Positions 7,866-16,084 are shown, numbered from the stretch's first letter. The stretch: DNA of 38,606 nt from Candidatus Bacteroides merdipullorum (GCA_019116045.1 DXCK01000102.1:1-38606); one strand, 5' to 3'. A program made the numbers and translations. Notes: generated from the letters alone by a model not told the origin.

Positions 7866-8945
7866 TTAGCCGATGAGTTTCTTGAGGGCTTCGACGATTT
7901 CGTCGGGGTCGGGGACGATGCCTCCGAGGCGTCCGAAGTGTTGGACGGGTGTTTGGCCGTTGACGGCCAGGCGGACGTCTTCGACCATTTGTCCGGCGTT
8001 GAGTTCGGTGACGAGGATGCCTTTCATGCGTGGGGCGAGGCTGGCGATGGCTTGCGTGGGGAAGGGCCAGAGGGTGATGGGCCGGAGGATGCCGACGCGG
8101 ATGCCTTCTTCGCGGGCCAGTTGCATGGCTTTTTGGCCGATGCGTGCCATGGAGCCGAAGGCTACGATGAGGTAGTCGGCGTCGTCGCACTGGATTTCTT
8201 CGAAGCGGACTTCGTTTTGTTCTATCTGCCGGTATTTGGCCTGGAAGCGGAGGTTGTTGACTTCCATGGCTTCGGGGCGGAGTTCGAGCGAGGTGATGAT
8301 GTTGGGCCGTCGTCCGGCGGTGCGTCCGGTGGTGGCCCAGGGGCATTGGGCGATGACTTCTTCGTCGGTGCGGCGGGGTTTCTGCGGGGGCAGGACGACT
8401 TTTTCCATCATTTGCCCGATGACGCCGTCGGCCAGGATGACGGCGGGGTTGCGGTAGCGGAAGGCGAGTTCGAAGGCGAGGGGGACGAAGTCGGCCATTT
8501 CCTGCACGGAGGCGGGGGCGAGGGTGATGAGGCGGTAGTCGCCGTGGCCGCCGCCTTTGGTGGTCTGGAAGTAGTCGGCCTGGCTGGGTTGGATGGTGCC
8601 CAGTCCGGGTCCGCCGCGCATGACGTTGACGATGAGGCAGGGCAGTTCGGCTCCGGCCAGGTAGGAGACGCCTTCTTGCATGAGGCTGACGCCGGGGCTG
8701 GAGGAGGAGGTCATGACCATTTTGCCGGCGCCGGCGCCGCCGTAGACCATGTTGATGGAGGCTACTTCGCTTTCGGCTTGGAGGACGACCATGCCGGTGG
8801 TTTCCCAGGGCTTCAGTTCGGCCAGGGTTTCGAGGACTTCTGATTGGGGGGTGATGGGGTAGCCGAAGTAGCCGTCGGCGCCGCAGCGGATGGCGGCGTG
8901 GGCTATGGCTTCGTTGCCCTTCATTAATACGATTTCTTCTGCCAT
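7866..8945 (-). CDS. vorB: 2-oxoacid:ferredoxin oxidoreductase, alpha subunit (VorB/KorA-like)
   Basis: 359 residues. The N-terminus MAEEIVLMKGNEAIAHAAIRCG with GYPITPQSEVLE is the standard pyrimidine-binding domain of alpha subunits; ESEVASINMVYGGAGAGKMVMTSSSSPGVSLM and RGGPGLGTIQPSQADYFQ follow as in the family, and the C-terminal transketolase-like domain (VAFGSMARIGQKAMQLAREEG) is complete. It is close to proteins called VorB (3-methyl-2-oxobutanoate dehydrogenase subunit) in Bacteroidota, but 2-oxoglutarate-specific KorA proteins look the same at this level, so the substrate is uncertain. It lies 21 bases downstream of the ferredoxin gene. Confidence 0.9.
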   Translation of the reverse strand: MAEEIVLMKGNEAIAHAAIRCGADGYFGYPITPQSEVLETLAELKPWETTGMVVLQAESEVASINMVYGGAGAGKMVMTSSSSPGVSLMQEGVSYLAGAELPCLIVNVMRGGPGLGTIQPSQADYFQTTKGGGHGDYRLITLAPASVQEMADFVPLAFELAFRYRNPAVILADGVIGQMMEKVVLPPQKPRRTDEEVIAQCPWATTGRTAGRRPNIITSLELRPEAMEVNNLRFQAKYRQIEQNEVRFEEIQCDDADYLIVAFGSMARIGQKAMQLAREEGIRVGILRPITLWPFPTQAIASLAPRMKGILVTELNAGQMVEDVRLAVNGQTPVQHFGRLGGIVPDPDEIVEALKKLIG

Positions 8946-8966
8946 ATGTGTTAGGTTCTTAATTGT

Positions 8967-9200
8967 TCATTCTTCGTTAACTTTTACTTTGTAGACGCTG
9001 ATGCAGCCGTCGGGGCAGACGGTGGCGCAGGAGGCGCAGCCGTTGCAGGTGTCGTCGAGCACTTGGCGGGCGTAATTGTATCCTTTCATGTTGACCTCTT
9101 TGGCGAGGGCGATGACGTGCAGCGGGCAGGCTACGGCGCAGAGGTTGCAGCCTTTGCAGCGTTCGGTGTCTACTACGATTGCTCCTTTTATTTTTGCCAT
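8967..9200 (-). CDS. 2x[4Fe-4S] ferredoxin subunit of the 2-oxoacid oxidoreductase
   Basis: 77 residues with two complete cluster motifs: C15-x2-C18-x2-C21-x3-C25-P and C52-x2-C55-x2-C58-x3-C62-P. An insertion of about 15 residues (MKGYNYARQVLDD) sits between them, as in delta subunits of 2-oxoacid oxidoreductases. It passes electrons from the ThDP subunit to the ferredoxin pool. It is the first enzymatic gene of the cluster, 21 bases before alpha, and is separated from the preceding TPR gene by a long iterated repeat. Confidence 0.92.
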   Translation of the reverse strand: MAKIKGAIVVDTERCKGCNLCAVACPLHVIALAKEVNMKGYNYARQVLDDTCNGCASCATVCPDGCISVYKVKVNEE

Positions 9201-9205
9201 AATTA

Positions 9206-9372
9206 ATGAGTTTATGAGTTTTTAAGTTTGTTAGTTTATTAGTTGACGAGTTGACAAGTTGACGAGGGGGAGGTTGATGGGTTGAAAGTCCCTTGTGGCC
9301 TTGTTAACTTGTCAACTTGTCTCCTTGTCAACTTGTTAACTCGTCCCCTTGTCAACTTGTCTCCTCGTCCCC
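9206..9372. repeat. Iterated 8-bp repeat forming a large hairpin
   Basis: The whole spacer is built of 8-bp units. The left half reads as variants of GTTGACGA (for example TTGACGAG at 9243 and 9259, TTGACAAG at 9251). The right half is about ten consecutive units of CTTGTCAA type from 9292 to 9371. Left and right are reverse complements, so the transcript between the TPR and ferredoxin genes could fold into one long stem. The same units recur at 19479-19567. Confidence 0.75.
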
Positions 9373-9375
9373 TGT

Positions 9376-9651
9376 TTATTGGTTGAACATGTCTTTGTTG
9401 TAGAACTCGAGGATGTCGAGCAGTGCGCGCCGGGCTTCGACGGCGGGGCTTCGGGGGTTGAGGTCGGCGGCGCGCTGGTAGTCGTCGAGGGCGCGTCGCC
9501 AGTCGGCCTGTTTGCGGTGGGCGTTGCCGCGCAGGTAGTAGGCCTGGTCTTTGTGTGGGAAGTCGCTCTGCAGCAGGGCGTCCAGTGCGTTGATGGCTTC
9601 GGCCACTTGGTTCTGCCGGAGGTGTTCTTTTATCAGTGTCAGTTGTTCCAT
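9376..9651 (-). CDS. Small tetratricopeptide-repeat protein
   Basis: 91 residues from the ATG at 9651 (MEQLTLIKEHLRQNQVAEA). A TTG ten codons upstream is in frame but overlaps the promoter element at 9679-9686, so it is not the start. The sequence contains about two TPR units, the clearest being DQAYYLRGNAHRKQADWRRALDDYQRAADLNPRS. No signal peptide, so cytoplasmic. It leads the minus-strand cluster that continues into the ferredoxin and oxidoreductase subunits and may act as an assembly or scaffolding factor; that role is inferred from position only. Confidence 0.8.
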   Translation of the reverse strand: MEQLTLIKEHLRQNQVAEAINALDALLQSDFPHKDQAYYLRGNAHRKQADWRRALDDYQRAADLNPRSPAVEARRALLDILEFYNKDMFNQ

Positions 9652-9678
9652 ACGGATGTTTCTCTGATTAATCAGTCG

Positions 9679-9686
9679 CAAAGATA
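9679..9686 (-). promoter_or_regulatory. Bacteroides -7 promoter element for the TPR-ferredoxin-oxidoreductase operon
   Basis: TATCTTTG on the minus strand, ending 27 bases before the ATG at 9651; no other TAnnTTTG match was found between the TPR gene and the ferredoxin gene. Confidence 0.6.
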
Positions 9687-9721
9687 GGCTTTCTCGGGGA
9701 ATTTCGGGCGTTTCGGGTGTG

Positions 9722-9763
9722 AAAAAATGGAAAAGGGGGGCAGTTACTTGAGCTGCCCGCCCC
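9722..9763 (-). terminator. Probable terminator of the HU-like/DUF4469 transcript
   Basis: On the minus strand GGGGCGGGCAG pairs imperfectly with CTGCCCCCC around a 9-base loop and is followed by TTTTCCATTTTTT. It lies between the 22-bp array and the TPR promoter. Confidence 0.6.
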
Positions 9764-9777
9764 TTGTCTAAATCTTA

Positions 9778-9887
9778 GTCTGCTCTGGTCTAACTGTTTG
9801 TCCACCCTGGAGGAGAAGGACGTCCAGGGTAGGTGAAACGAACGTCCACCCTGGACGTGTCGTTTGTCCAACAGTGAACAAATGTTA
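9778..9887. repeat. 22-bp periodic array D (GTCCA-N3-TGGAC dyads)
   Basis: Units start at 9778 (GTCTGCTCTGG), 9800 (GTCCACCCTGGA), 9822 (GTCCAGGGTAGG), 9844 (GTCCACCCTGGAC) and 9866 (GTCCAACAG). The starts are exactly 22 bp apart. The unit at 9844 is a perfect dyad CGTCCA-CCC-TGGACG. The array occupies the 3' untranslated part of the HU-like/DUF4469 gene. Confidence 0.7.
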
Positions 9888-9923
9888 ATGGTTTTCTGAA
9901 ATTGTATAAATTTGTTAATATTG

Positions 9924-10706
9924 TTACCCAAATGTGCCCTGCCCGCTGTCATCGTCGTCTCCGCTGTCGGGTGTTTGGGGTGCCCCGCCGATGTAGATAG
10001 TTTGCGAAGTGCTTCGCGGGGTTTTCAGGAAGTCGTTGCTGCTGCCCTTGTACTGCGTGGTGACGGTCAGCGTGTATTCGCCGTCGTCCAGGTCGGAGGG
10101 GATGAGGATGACCAGTCGCGAGGGTTCGGCCACGGCAATCATGTCTTCCGTCAGCCGCGTGACGGCCTGCGTCTCCGTGTTGGTCAGGGTGATGCCGACG
10201 GACGGGTCGTCGCCCGCGGGCAGGATGTTCTTGCCGTAGAGCGTGAGGTTGCGTCCGGCCGTGGCGCTGTAATCGGTCGCCTTGGTGGCCACGTCGCTGG
10301 TGCTGCCGATGTAGAACTTCGCAGGGCGGTCGCCGAGGACTTCGACGGTGGTGTCCTGGATGCTCTCGCGCAGCGTCTTGCCCTGGGTGAAGGAGACGTA
10401 GACGGAGTCTTTCTTCGGGTCCCACGCGTCGTTGACGGCTGTGCCGCGGAACTGGGCCACGGCGCGGAACAGGCCGGTGTTGACGCTGACGCCGTTCAGC
10501 ACTTCTTCGGCCACCACTTCGTTGTGCAGCTTCACGATCATCTCCATCGTCGTGCGCAGCACGCCGGGATTCTTTGCCACCATGCGGTCGATGATGTACG
10601 TCAAGTCGGCCGTGCGGGTGCTTTCGAGTTGGAAAATCTTGTCGGTCTTGTCGTCGCTGGTCACGGTGTTGTCCACCAGCCACGCTTTCAGGATGTTTTT
10701 AGCCAT
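9924..10706 (-). CDS. HU-like DNA-binding/DUF4469 protein
   Basis: 260 residues. The first about 125 residues resemble the HU-like domain of Bacteroidota (HU-DNA_bdg, PF14848: KAWLVDNTVTSDDKTD, EEVLNGVSVNTGLFRAVAQFRGT). The C-terminal part is a DUF4469-like immunoglobulin fold (GRNLTLYGKNILPAGDDPSVGITL, DGEYTLTVTTQYKGSSNDF). It ends in an acidic tail SGDDDDSGQGTFG. No signal peptide. A homologue with the same architecture is at 23570-24346. The role is unknown; the N-terminal fold suggests DNA binding, the second domain has no assigned function. No -7 element was found in the 75-base gap from the acyl-CoA synthetase gene, so it may be co-transcribed with it. A 22-bp array follows its stop codon. 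Confidence 0.8.
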   Translation of the reverse strand: MAKNILKAWLVDNTVTSDDKTDKIFQLESTRTADLTYIIDRMVAKNPGVLRTTMEMIVKLHNEVVAEEVLNGVSVNTGLFRAVAQFRGTAVNDAWDPKKDSVYVSFTQGKTLRESIQDTTVEVLGDRPAKFYIGSTSDVATKATDYSATAGRNLTLYGKNILPAGDDPSVGITLTNTETQAVTRLTEDMIAVAEPSRLVILIPSDLDDGEYTLTVTTQYKGSSNDFLKTPRSTSQTIYIGGAPQTPDSGDDDDSGQGTFG

Positions 10707-10781
10707 GTTTTTCAGTTTTTATTCGGTTAATAGATTGTATGTGCGGTCGTATGGGCTCTGCTACGCGCCCTGTGTCTTTTC

Positions 10782-12449
10782 TTACCCCTTCGCCTCTTGG
10801 TACATGAAGCGCTTGATGCTCTTCTTGGCCGTCTTCTCAAACTCCTCGAAGTGTATCTTCACCTTCGATATCTGGGCGTACTGCGGCAGTTGCTGGTTCA
10901 GCTCCACGCGGTTGGCCTCCATGGCGGCGGGCACGTCTTCGGCCTTCAGCCCCTTGGCGAAAGCCTCGTCGAAGTCGGGATAGACCAGCGCCACTAGCTT
11001 GTCGTTCTGCAAGACCACGAGCGACTCCGACACGTAGGGCAGGTTGTTCAGCTTGCTCTCTATCTCCTCCGGATAGATGTTCTGCCCCGAGGCCGTCAGC
11101 AGCATGTTCTTGCTGCGTCCGCGCACCGTCACGTATCCGTCCTCGTCCATCGTGGCCAGGTCGCCCGTGTGCAGCCAGCCTTCCGCGTCCACAATCTGCG
11201 CCGTGGCCTCCGGGTTCTTATAGTAGCCCAGCATCGTGTTCGTGCCCCGGCACACGATTTCGCCCGCCACGTTCCTCGGGTCGGGCGAGTCGACACGCAC
11301 CTCCATCCGTGCCGCAGCCTTGCCGCACGAAGCCTGCTTCAGCGTCTCCCAGCGGCTGGAGCAGATGATGGGGCCGCACTCGGTCATGCCGTACGCAATG
11401 GTATACGGGAACCCTATCTGCTTGACGAAACGCTCGACGTCGGCATTGAACGGCGCCCCGCCGATGATGATTTCGTCAAACTGCCCGCCGAATATCTCCA
11501 TCGCCTCCTTGCGTGCCGACTCCTTTATCTTGTCGTTGACGATAGGAATCCGCAGCAGCAGCTTGCCGATGGTGTTGTCCACCCGTGGCAGGATGTTCTT
11601 CTTGATAATCTTCTCCACAATCAGCGGCACGCACGAGATGACCTTCGGCCGTATTTCGGCAAACGACTGGGCGATGATCTTGGGCGACGGCATCCGCGTC
11701 AGGAAATACAAGTGCGCCCCTGCCGAGAATCCGTACAAGAAGTCATAGACCATGCCGAACACATGCCCCAGCGGCAACATCGACACGATGTGGTCTCCGG
11801 GCTGCACGCGCATCATCTCGCGACAATAGTCCACGTTGCTCCATAGGCTGCGGTAGGGCAGCATGACGCCCTTCGAATAGCCCGTCGTGCCCGACGTGTA
11901 GTTGATGACAGCCAGCTCGTCAGGCGACTCTTCCTTGCGGTAACAGATGTGTTCCGGGCGGAAACGCATCGGATAGCGGGCGCCGTAGCGTGCGTTGCGG
12001 TGTTCGAAAGCCTCCATCAGCTTTTCGTTGCGGCACACCGCCGGCTCGAAGTCTTCCAGCACCACGATGCCTTCCAGCAGCGGCATGGCGGCCTCGTCCA
12101 GCGCCTCCCATGCCCTGGCCCCGACAAACAGCAGCTTGGCTTCCGAATGGTTCACGATGTGATGTATGTTGTCTGCCTTGAACTCATGCAGTATCGGTAC
12201 GATGACAGCCCCGTAGGTCACTGTGGCCAGGAAAGTCACCGCCCAGTGGGCACTGTTCCTGCCGCACACGGCTATTTTGTCGCCCGGCTGGATGCCGGCA
12301 CTCTCCAACACCAGGTGAAATTTGGCAATCTTCCGTGCCACGTCCTTGTATTGCAGGGTGATGCCCTTGTAGTCCGTCAGCGCATCGCGATCCCAGTTCC
12401 GTATGATACTTTGTTCTATATAGTCGATGAAAGTGGCTGCTCGTTCCAT
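10782..12449 (-). CDS. Long-chain acyl-CoA synthetase (AMP-forming)
   Basis: 555 residues with the full adenylate-forming enzyme signature: P-loop-like YTSGTTGYSKGVM (about 184-196), the AYGMTECGP motif near 350, TGDLATMDEDGYVTVRGRSKNML, QNIYPEEIESKL and the catalytic Lys region EKTAKKSIKRFM at the C-terminus. Length and motif set fit FadD/FAA-like fatty acid-CoA ligases: fatty acid + ATP + CoA to acyl-CoA + AMP + PPi, cytoplasmic or peripherally membrane-bound. Chain-length preference cannot be read from the sequence. It has its own promoter element at 12494-12501 and is followed by the HU-like/DUF4469 gene on the same strand. Confidence 0.92.
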   Translation of the reverse strand: MERAATFIDYIEQSIIRNWDRDALTDYKGITLQYKDVARKIAKFHLVLESAGIQPGDKIAVCGRNSAHWAVTFLATVTYGAVIVPILHEFKADNIHHIVNHSEAKLLFVGARAWEALDEAAMPLLEGIVVLEDFEPAVCRNEKLMEAFEHRNARYGARYPMRFRPEHICYRKEESPDELAVINYTSGTTGYSKGVMLPYRSLWSNVDYCREMMRVQPGDHIVSMLPLGHVFGMVYDFLYGFSAGAHLYFLTRMPSPKIIAQSFAEIRPKVISCVPLIVEKIIKKNILPRVDNTIGKLLLRIPIVNDKIKESARKEAMEIFGGQFDEIIIGGAPFNADVERFVKQIGFPYTIAYGMTECGPIICSSRWETLKQASCGKAAARMEVRVDSPDPRNVAGEIVCRGTNTMLGYYKNPEATAQIVDAEGWLHTGDLATMDEDGYVTVRGRSKNMLLTASGQNIYPEEIESKLNNLPYVSESLVVLQNDKLVALVYPDFDEAFAKGLKAEDVPAAMEANRVELNQQLPQYAQISKVKIHFEEFEKTAKKSIKRFMYQEAKG

Positions 12450-12493
12450 GTCTTTTAAGTAGTCTCAATCAGATTAGTGAATAAAATATGTCG

Positions 12494-12501
12494 CAAATAT
12501 A
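12494..12501 (-). promoter_or_regulatory. Bacteroides -7 promoter element for the acyl-CoA synthetase
   Basis: TATATTTG on the minus strand, fitting TAnnTTTG, 44 bases before the ATG at 12449. Confidence 0.5.
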
Positions 12502-12543
12502 CGGATATTTGTGGTTCTACCTCTACGAATGTCCCATAAATTT

Positions 12544-12568
12544 GCACGTTATGCCGCAAATCGTGCTT
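12544..12568 (-). terminator. Possible weak terminator after the NtrB-like kinase
   Basis: GCACG and CGTGC form a 5-bp stem with a 13-base loop, followed on the minus strand by AAATTTAT. Short stem and no clean T-run, so tentative. Confidence 0.25.
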
Positions 12569-12579
12569 GTTGGTTTCCC

Positions 12580-13929
12580 TCAGTCAAACTTCAGCCTGAA
12601 CGTAGTCTTCCTGTTAGGCAATAGCGTGATACTTCCTCCCGAAAGGCGCATGATCTGGCGTGAAATGCTCAGCCCGATGCCGCTGCCTCTTTCTTTCGTG
12701 GTGAAAAAAGGTATGAAGATATGTTCGGCCACGTCTTTGGGGATGGACGGCCCATCGTTGCTCACCTCAATGATGACGGCCTCCGTGTCGTCACAGTAAG
12801 CCCGCAAATCGATGTGCCCTTTCCCGCTATCTTTCCCTGCCGTTGCGATGGCCTGGATGGCATTTTTCAGCAGGTTGGTCATGACTTGCCCGATGAGGTT
12901 CTCGTCGGCATGCAGGATGAGGTCGTCGGGTTCGACCTCGGTGTGGAAGTCGATGCAAGCTTCCGGGTGCTGGTGGCGTGCCAAGTCGGTCATGCGCGAA
13001 AGGAAACCTTTTACATAGAACAGCGATGGCACGGGTGTGGGGATGTGGGTAAACTTGCGGTATGACTCGACAAAAGATAGCAGCCCTTTGCCTGTGGTCC
13101 GGATGGTCTGCAACCCATGGGCAATCTCTTCTTGCGGAGCCCCCTGTGTGGTCAGCTCTAATAACGTCTCGCTCAGTGAGGTGATAGGAGTGACGCTGTT
13201 CATGATTTCATGCGTTAATACACGGGTCAGGCGCATCCACGAGTCAATTTCCTTTTCATCCAGTTCATTGTTAATGTCGTTCAAGGCCAATATGCGGAGG
13301 TGTTCTTGGTGGACGGTAATGTCGCTGACCTTTGCAAACAGTTGAAGCATGCCTCGTTCGTTCTGGATGGGTATCTGGAAGCTTTCTCCCGCCCGGCACA
13401 TCGCGAAGCTGGTGGTGAGGCGCGGATCTATCCGGCTTAACTGGCTGACGTGTGTGAAGACTTCCAATCCTAATAGGCGTAAAGCTTCGTTGTTCTTCTG
13501 GTAGACGGCCCCGTTGTCGTTCAGCACTACAATCCCAGTGTTGATACATTCCAGTATCAGTTCATAGTATTTTTCTTGTTGGGCAGTTTCGTTTTTCACC
13601 GTTTGTAGGATGCGGGCAATGCGGTTTAATGCCTTGTTTACCAGACGAACATCCTTGTCCCGTTTGTCTTCGGAAAAATGAATGGAGTAGTCGTTGTTCT
13701 CTATGGCATCGAGCAAGAAAAGAACTTGTCGGGCAGATTGCCGGTTCAGTTTATATAGCCTGTGCAGCAAGAAGCTGATTATAAGCGTTAGGCCTATGGC
13801 CCACGGTAATGCCCGGAATGAGACTTCCCCTGTGTGCATTTCCTGGAAACATAATGCCCATGCTCCTCCTGCCAGTAGGGTTGTCAATACCAACAGGATG
13901 ACGTGACACGTGTAGCGTAGCCGTCTCAT
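12580..13929 (-). CDS. NtrB/AtoS-like sensor histidine kinase
   Basis: 449 residues. Two N-terminal membrane helices (about 9-27 and about 42-56) enclose a very short periplasmic segment, followed by a HAMP-like/PAS region (residues about 115-225, LILECINTGIVVLNDNGAVYQKN). The HisKA H box is LTHEIMNSVTPI (His 240). The HATPase has NLLKNAIQAIA (N box), VSNDGPSIP (G1), FFTTKERGSGIGLSIS (F and G2). The design matches kinases that phosphorylate sigma-54-dependent activators. Its start ATG overlaps the stop of the regulator gene as ATGA (13926-13929), implying translational coupling. With so little periplasmic sequence it may sense membrane state or a cytoplasmic ligand. Confidence 0.92.
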   Translation of the reverse strand: MRRLRYTCHVILLVLTTLLAGGAWALCFQEMHTGEVSFRALPWAIGLTLIISFLLHRLYKLNRQSARQVLFLLDAIENNDYSIHFSEDKRDKDVRLVNKALNRIARILQTVKNETAQQEKYYELILECINTGIVVLNDNGAVYQKNNEALRLLGLEVFTHVSQLSRIDPRLTTSFAMCRAGESFQIPIQNERGMLQLFAKVSDITVHQEHLRILALNDINNELDEKEIDSWMRLTRVLTHEIMNSVTPITSLSETLLELTTQGAPQEEIAHGLQTIRTTGKGLLSFVESYRKFTHIPTPVPSLFYVKGFLSRMTDLARHQHPEACIDFHTEVEPDDLILHADENLIGQVMTNLLKNAIQAIATAGKDSGKGHIDLRAYCDDTEAVIIEVSNDGPSIPKDVAEHIFIPFFTTKERGSGIGLSISRQIMRLSGGSITLLPNRKTTFRLKFD

Positions 13930-15260
13930 AACCCGTATTTCTTCATTTTATTGTATAACGTTTGTCGCGTAATGCCCAGTTGAGCAGCTACGGCAGACAG
14001 GTTTCCGTCGCAAGCACTCAGCGCTTTGCGTATCATTTGCTTTTCCATGTCTTCCAAGGTTGCTGTTGGGGCATCTTTTTCTTCGGAAGTATGGCTGATG
14101 CGGGATAACGGAAAGGCTTCGGCCGGTAGCATTGGCCCGTCGCTGATGATGACAGCTTTTTCGATGGCGTGTTCCAGTTCTCGGATATTGCCTTGCCAGG
14201 CATGTTGTTCCAGTCTGTTGCAAGCTGTTTCTGAGAGTTGCATTTCTGGTTTGCCATATTGTTTGCAGAATCGGGCGATGAATTGCTTGGCTAATGGCAA
14301 AATATCTTCCGGCCGTTTGCGTAATGGCGGTATTTCCAAGTGTATCGTGTTGATGCGATAGAGCAGGTCTTCGCGAAATTCTCCCCGACGTACCATGAGC
14401 GGCAGGTCGCGGTTGGTGGCACACACCAGTCGGATATTTATGGAAATAGGTGTATTACTTCCTACGCGTACGATGCTGCGGCGTTGGAGTGCTGTCAGTA
14501 GCTTGGCTTGTAGGTGATAGGGTAGGTTACCTATTTCATCCAAAAATAAAGTACCGTGGTTGGCTGCCTCGAATTTCCCTGGTCGGTCTGTTCGTGCATC
14601 GGTAAAAGCTCCTTTGACGTGCCCGAATAATTCGCTTTCGAACAACGTCTCTGTTACAGCACCCATGTCTACGATGATTAGAGGTTGCTTATTGCGGTTT
14701 GACAGGCGGTGCAGTTCGCGTGCCAGCATTTCTTTGCCTGTTCCGTTTTCGCCTGTTATCAACACGTTGGCATCTGTTGCCGCCACTTTTTCTACCAGCA
14801 ATCTCAGGTGTTTCATGGCGGGACTCGTTCCCCAGTACATGCAGCTTCCTTCTTGCGCGTCGAGGGCGGCCTTCTTGTTCGGGGCAGCCGCCTTGAGTAG
14901 AGTGTCCACCAATTTCTGGTTGTCCCAAGGTTTCACTATAAAGTCTGTGGCCCCTTCTTTGATGCCTCGTACGGCCAGTTCTATGTCTGCATAAGCTGTA
15001 AACAATACTATCGGCAGGCTAGGGCGAAGGCGGTGTATCTCGTGTAACCAATATAGCCCTTCGTTACCATTGTTAATGCCCGACGTAAAGTTCATGTCAA
15101 GCAATACGATGTTCCAGTCATCTTCTCGCAAGACGGTTGGCAAAGTGATGGGAGAAGGCAACAATCCAATCTGGTTGAAGTAAGGCTTTAGCAACAGTTG
15201 CAAGGCAGTCAGTACGCCTTGGTTGTCATCTATGATAAGGATATTACCGTATTTCTTCAT
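13926..15260 (-). CDS. NtrC-family sigma-54-dependent response regulator
   Basis: 444 residues in three domains: receiver (DD at 11-12, phospho-acceptor Asp 55 in IVLLDMNF, Lys in IVKPWDN), AAA+ ATPase (Walker A GENGTGKE, Walker B GTLFLDEIG, sigma-54 contact loop GAFTDA in place of the canonical GAFTGA, arginine region FREDLLYRINTI) and a Fis-type helix-turn-helix at the C-terminus (GNLSAVAAQLGITRQTLYNKMKKYGL). It activates transcription by sigma-54 RNA polymerase from dyad sites upstream of target promoters. The nearest candidate target is the ABC operon starting at 17136, which has such dyads. It is encoded with, and overlaps, its kinase. Confidence 0.94.
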   Translation of the reverse strand: MKKYGNILIIDDNQGVLTALQLLLKPYFNQIGLLPSPITLPTVLREDDWNIVLLDMNFTSGINNGNEGLYWLHEIHRLRPSLPIVLFTAYADIELAVRGIKEGATDFIVKPWDNQKLVDTLLKAAAPNKKAALDAQEGSCMYWGTSPAMKHLRLLVEKVAATDANVLITGENGTGKEMLARELHRLSNRNKQPLIIVDMGAVTETLFESELFGHVKGAFTDARTDRPGKFEAANHGTLFLDEIGNLPYHLQAKLLTALQRRSIVRVGSNTPISINIRLVCATNRDLPLMVRRGEFREDLLYRINTIHLEIPPLRKRPEDILPLAKQFIARFCKQYGKPEMQLSETACNRLEQHAWQGNIRELEHAIEKAVIISDGPMLPAEAFPLSRISHTSEEKDAPTATLEDMEKQMIRKALSACDGNLSAVAAQLGITRQTLYNKMKKYGL

Positions 15261-15282
15261 GATTTACCGTTTTTACTACCCG

Positions 15283-15290
15283 CAAAAATA
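15283..15290 (-). promoter_or_regulatory. Bacteroides -7 promoter element for the NtrC/NtrB operon
   Basis: TATTTTTG on the minus strand, 22 bases before the ATG at 15260. Confidence 0.5.
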
Positions 15291-15340
15291 CGTTTTTTGC
15301 TTGAATGACCGTGTAGAATGAAGAGAAAAAGCCGCTCTGT

Positions 15341-16084
15341 TTATAGCAACTGAAGTTTTACGCCAAGAGATAAGGACAAATAATCTCGTGGTCGCAAATA
15401 GCGGTTGGTAAAAGCACTGATGATATAAAGGTCGCAAGTGCTTATTTCATAGAACAACGTGAGAGCCTTGGCCGTAAAGCGGCGTTTCGGGTCGATATCG
15501 TAGGTAATGCGCTGCCCTAAAAAAGCGTGGATACGCACTTTGGACGAGAAACCATAATACCCTTTGGGATAACGTTCGGGCTCGCTGACCCAAAATTCTT
15601 CACCGAATACAGTATTTAGATACATACCACACGTCAGCGGTTCGGCAGAAAAGCGGCTTTTAGAGATTTGCAGGCTCCAAGGGATGTAATTCTGCTTGAC
15701 AGTAAAAGTTGCTTTGGCTTTGTGCGAGCTATATTTGGGAATGAATCCTACCAGTAAATCGGTTTCCCATTGATTGCGGCGTCCGTAGTCCCATCCGAAA
15801 CCAAAGGACAGTAAACCCATGTTGCCGGCGAATTGCATTTTAGTGTGTGTCGGAATGAGAGCGGACCAATGCCTGCGGTAACGGTGCACGCGACGGTCAT
15901 AGCGGGTATAGTGTTTCGAGGTATCGGTATGAATATCTGTTCCTGTTGGTTGAGGTAACCACAGAGTGTCATATACTGTCCGTATCACAATAACCGTATC
16001 TCGTTCTTGCGCTCTCAGGCAGGAGATATTCAACAAAATGGTAAGTATAATGGCCAGTTTAGAAATAAATGATTTCACGCTCAT
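15341..16084 (-). CDS. Secreted/outer-membrane protein of unknown function
   Basis: 247 residues with a signal peptide (MSVKSFISKLAIILTILLNISCLRAQ, probable cleavage after AQ near 26; the Cys is not in a good lipobox). The mature part has alternating aromatic strands (MGLLSFGFGWDYG, WETDLLVGFIP, ALTLFYEIS) and ends with LSLSLGVKLQLL, a terminal strand typical of small outer-membrane beta barrels. I do not recognise the family. Its start lies inside the preceding metallophosphoesterase gene (26-base overlap), so the two are probably translationally coupled and functionally linked at the cell envelope. Lower GC than the flanking two-component and ABC genes. Confidence 0.7.
   Translation of the reverse strand: MSVKSFISKLAIILTILLNISCLRAQERDTVIVIRTVYDTLWLPQPTGTDIHTDTSKHYTRYDRRVHRYRRHWSALIPTHTKMQFAGNMGLLSFGFGWDYGRRNQWETDLLVGFIPKYSSHKAKATFTVKQNYIPWSLQISKSRFSAEPLTCGMYLNTVFGEEFWVSEPERYPKGYYGFSSKVRIHAFLGQRITYDIDPKRRFTAKALTLFYEISTCDLYIISAFTNRYLRPRDYLSLSLGVKLQLL

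Noticed and set aside
7657..8346. N-terminal extension of the oxidoreductase beta frame upstream of 7656
   Set aside because: It overlaps the small membrane-protein and alpha genes in another frame and encodes low-complexity Arg/His/Pro sequence; family members start at the 7656 ATG.
7650..8843. Long plus-strand open frame opposite the alpha subunit gene
   Set aside because: Asp/Gly/Val-rich antisense shadow; the minus-strand protein has complete family motifs.
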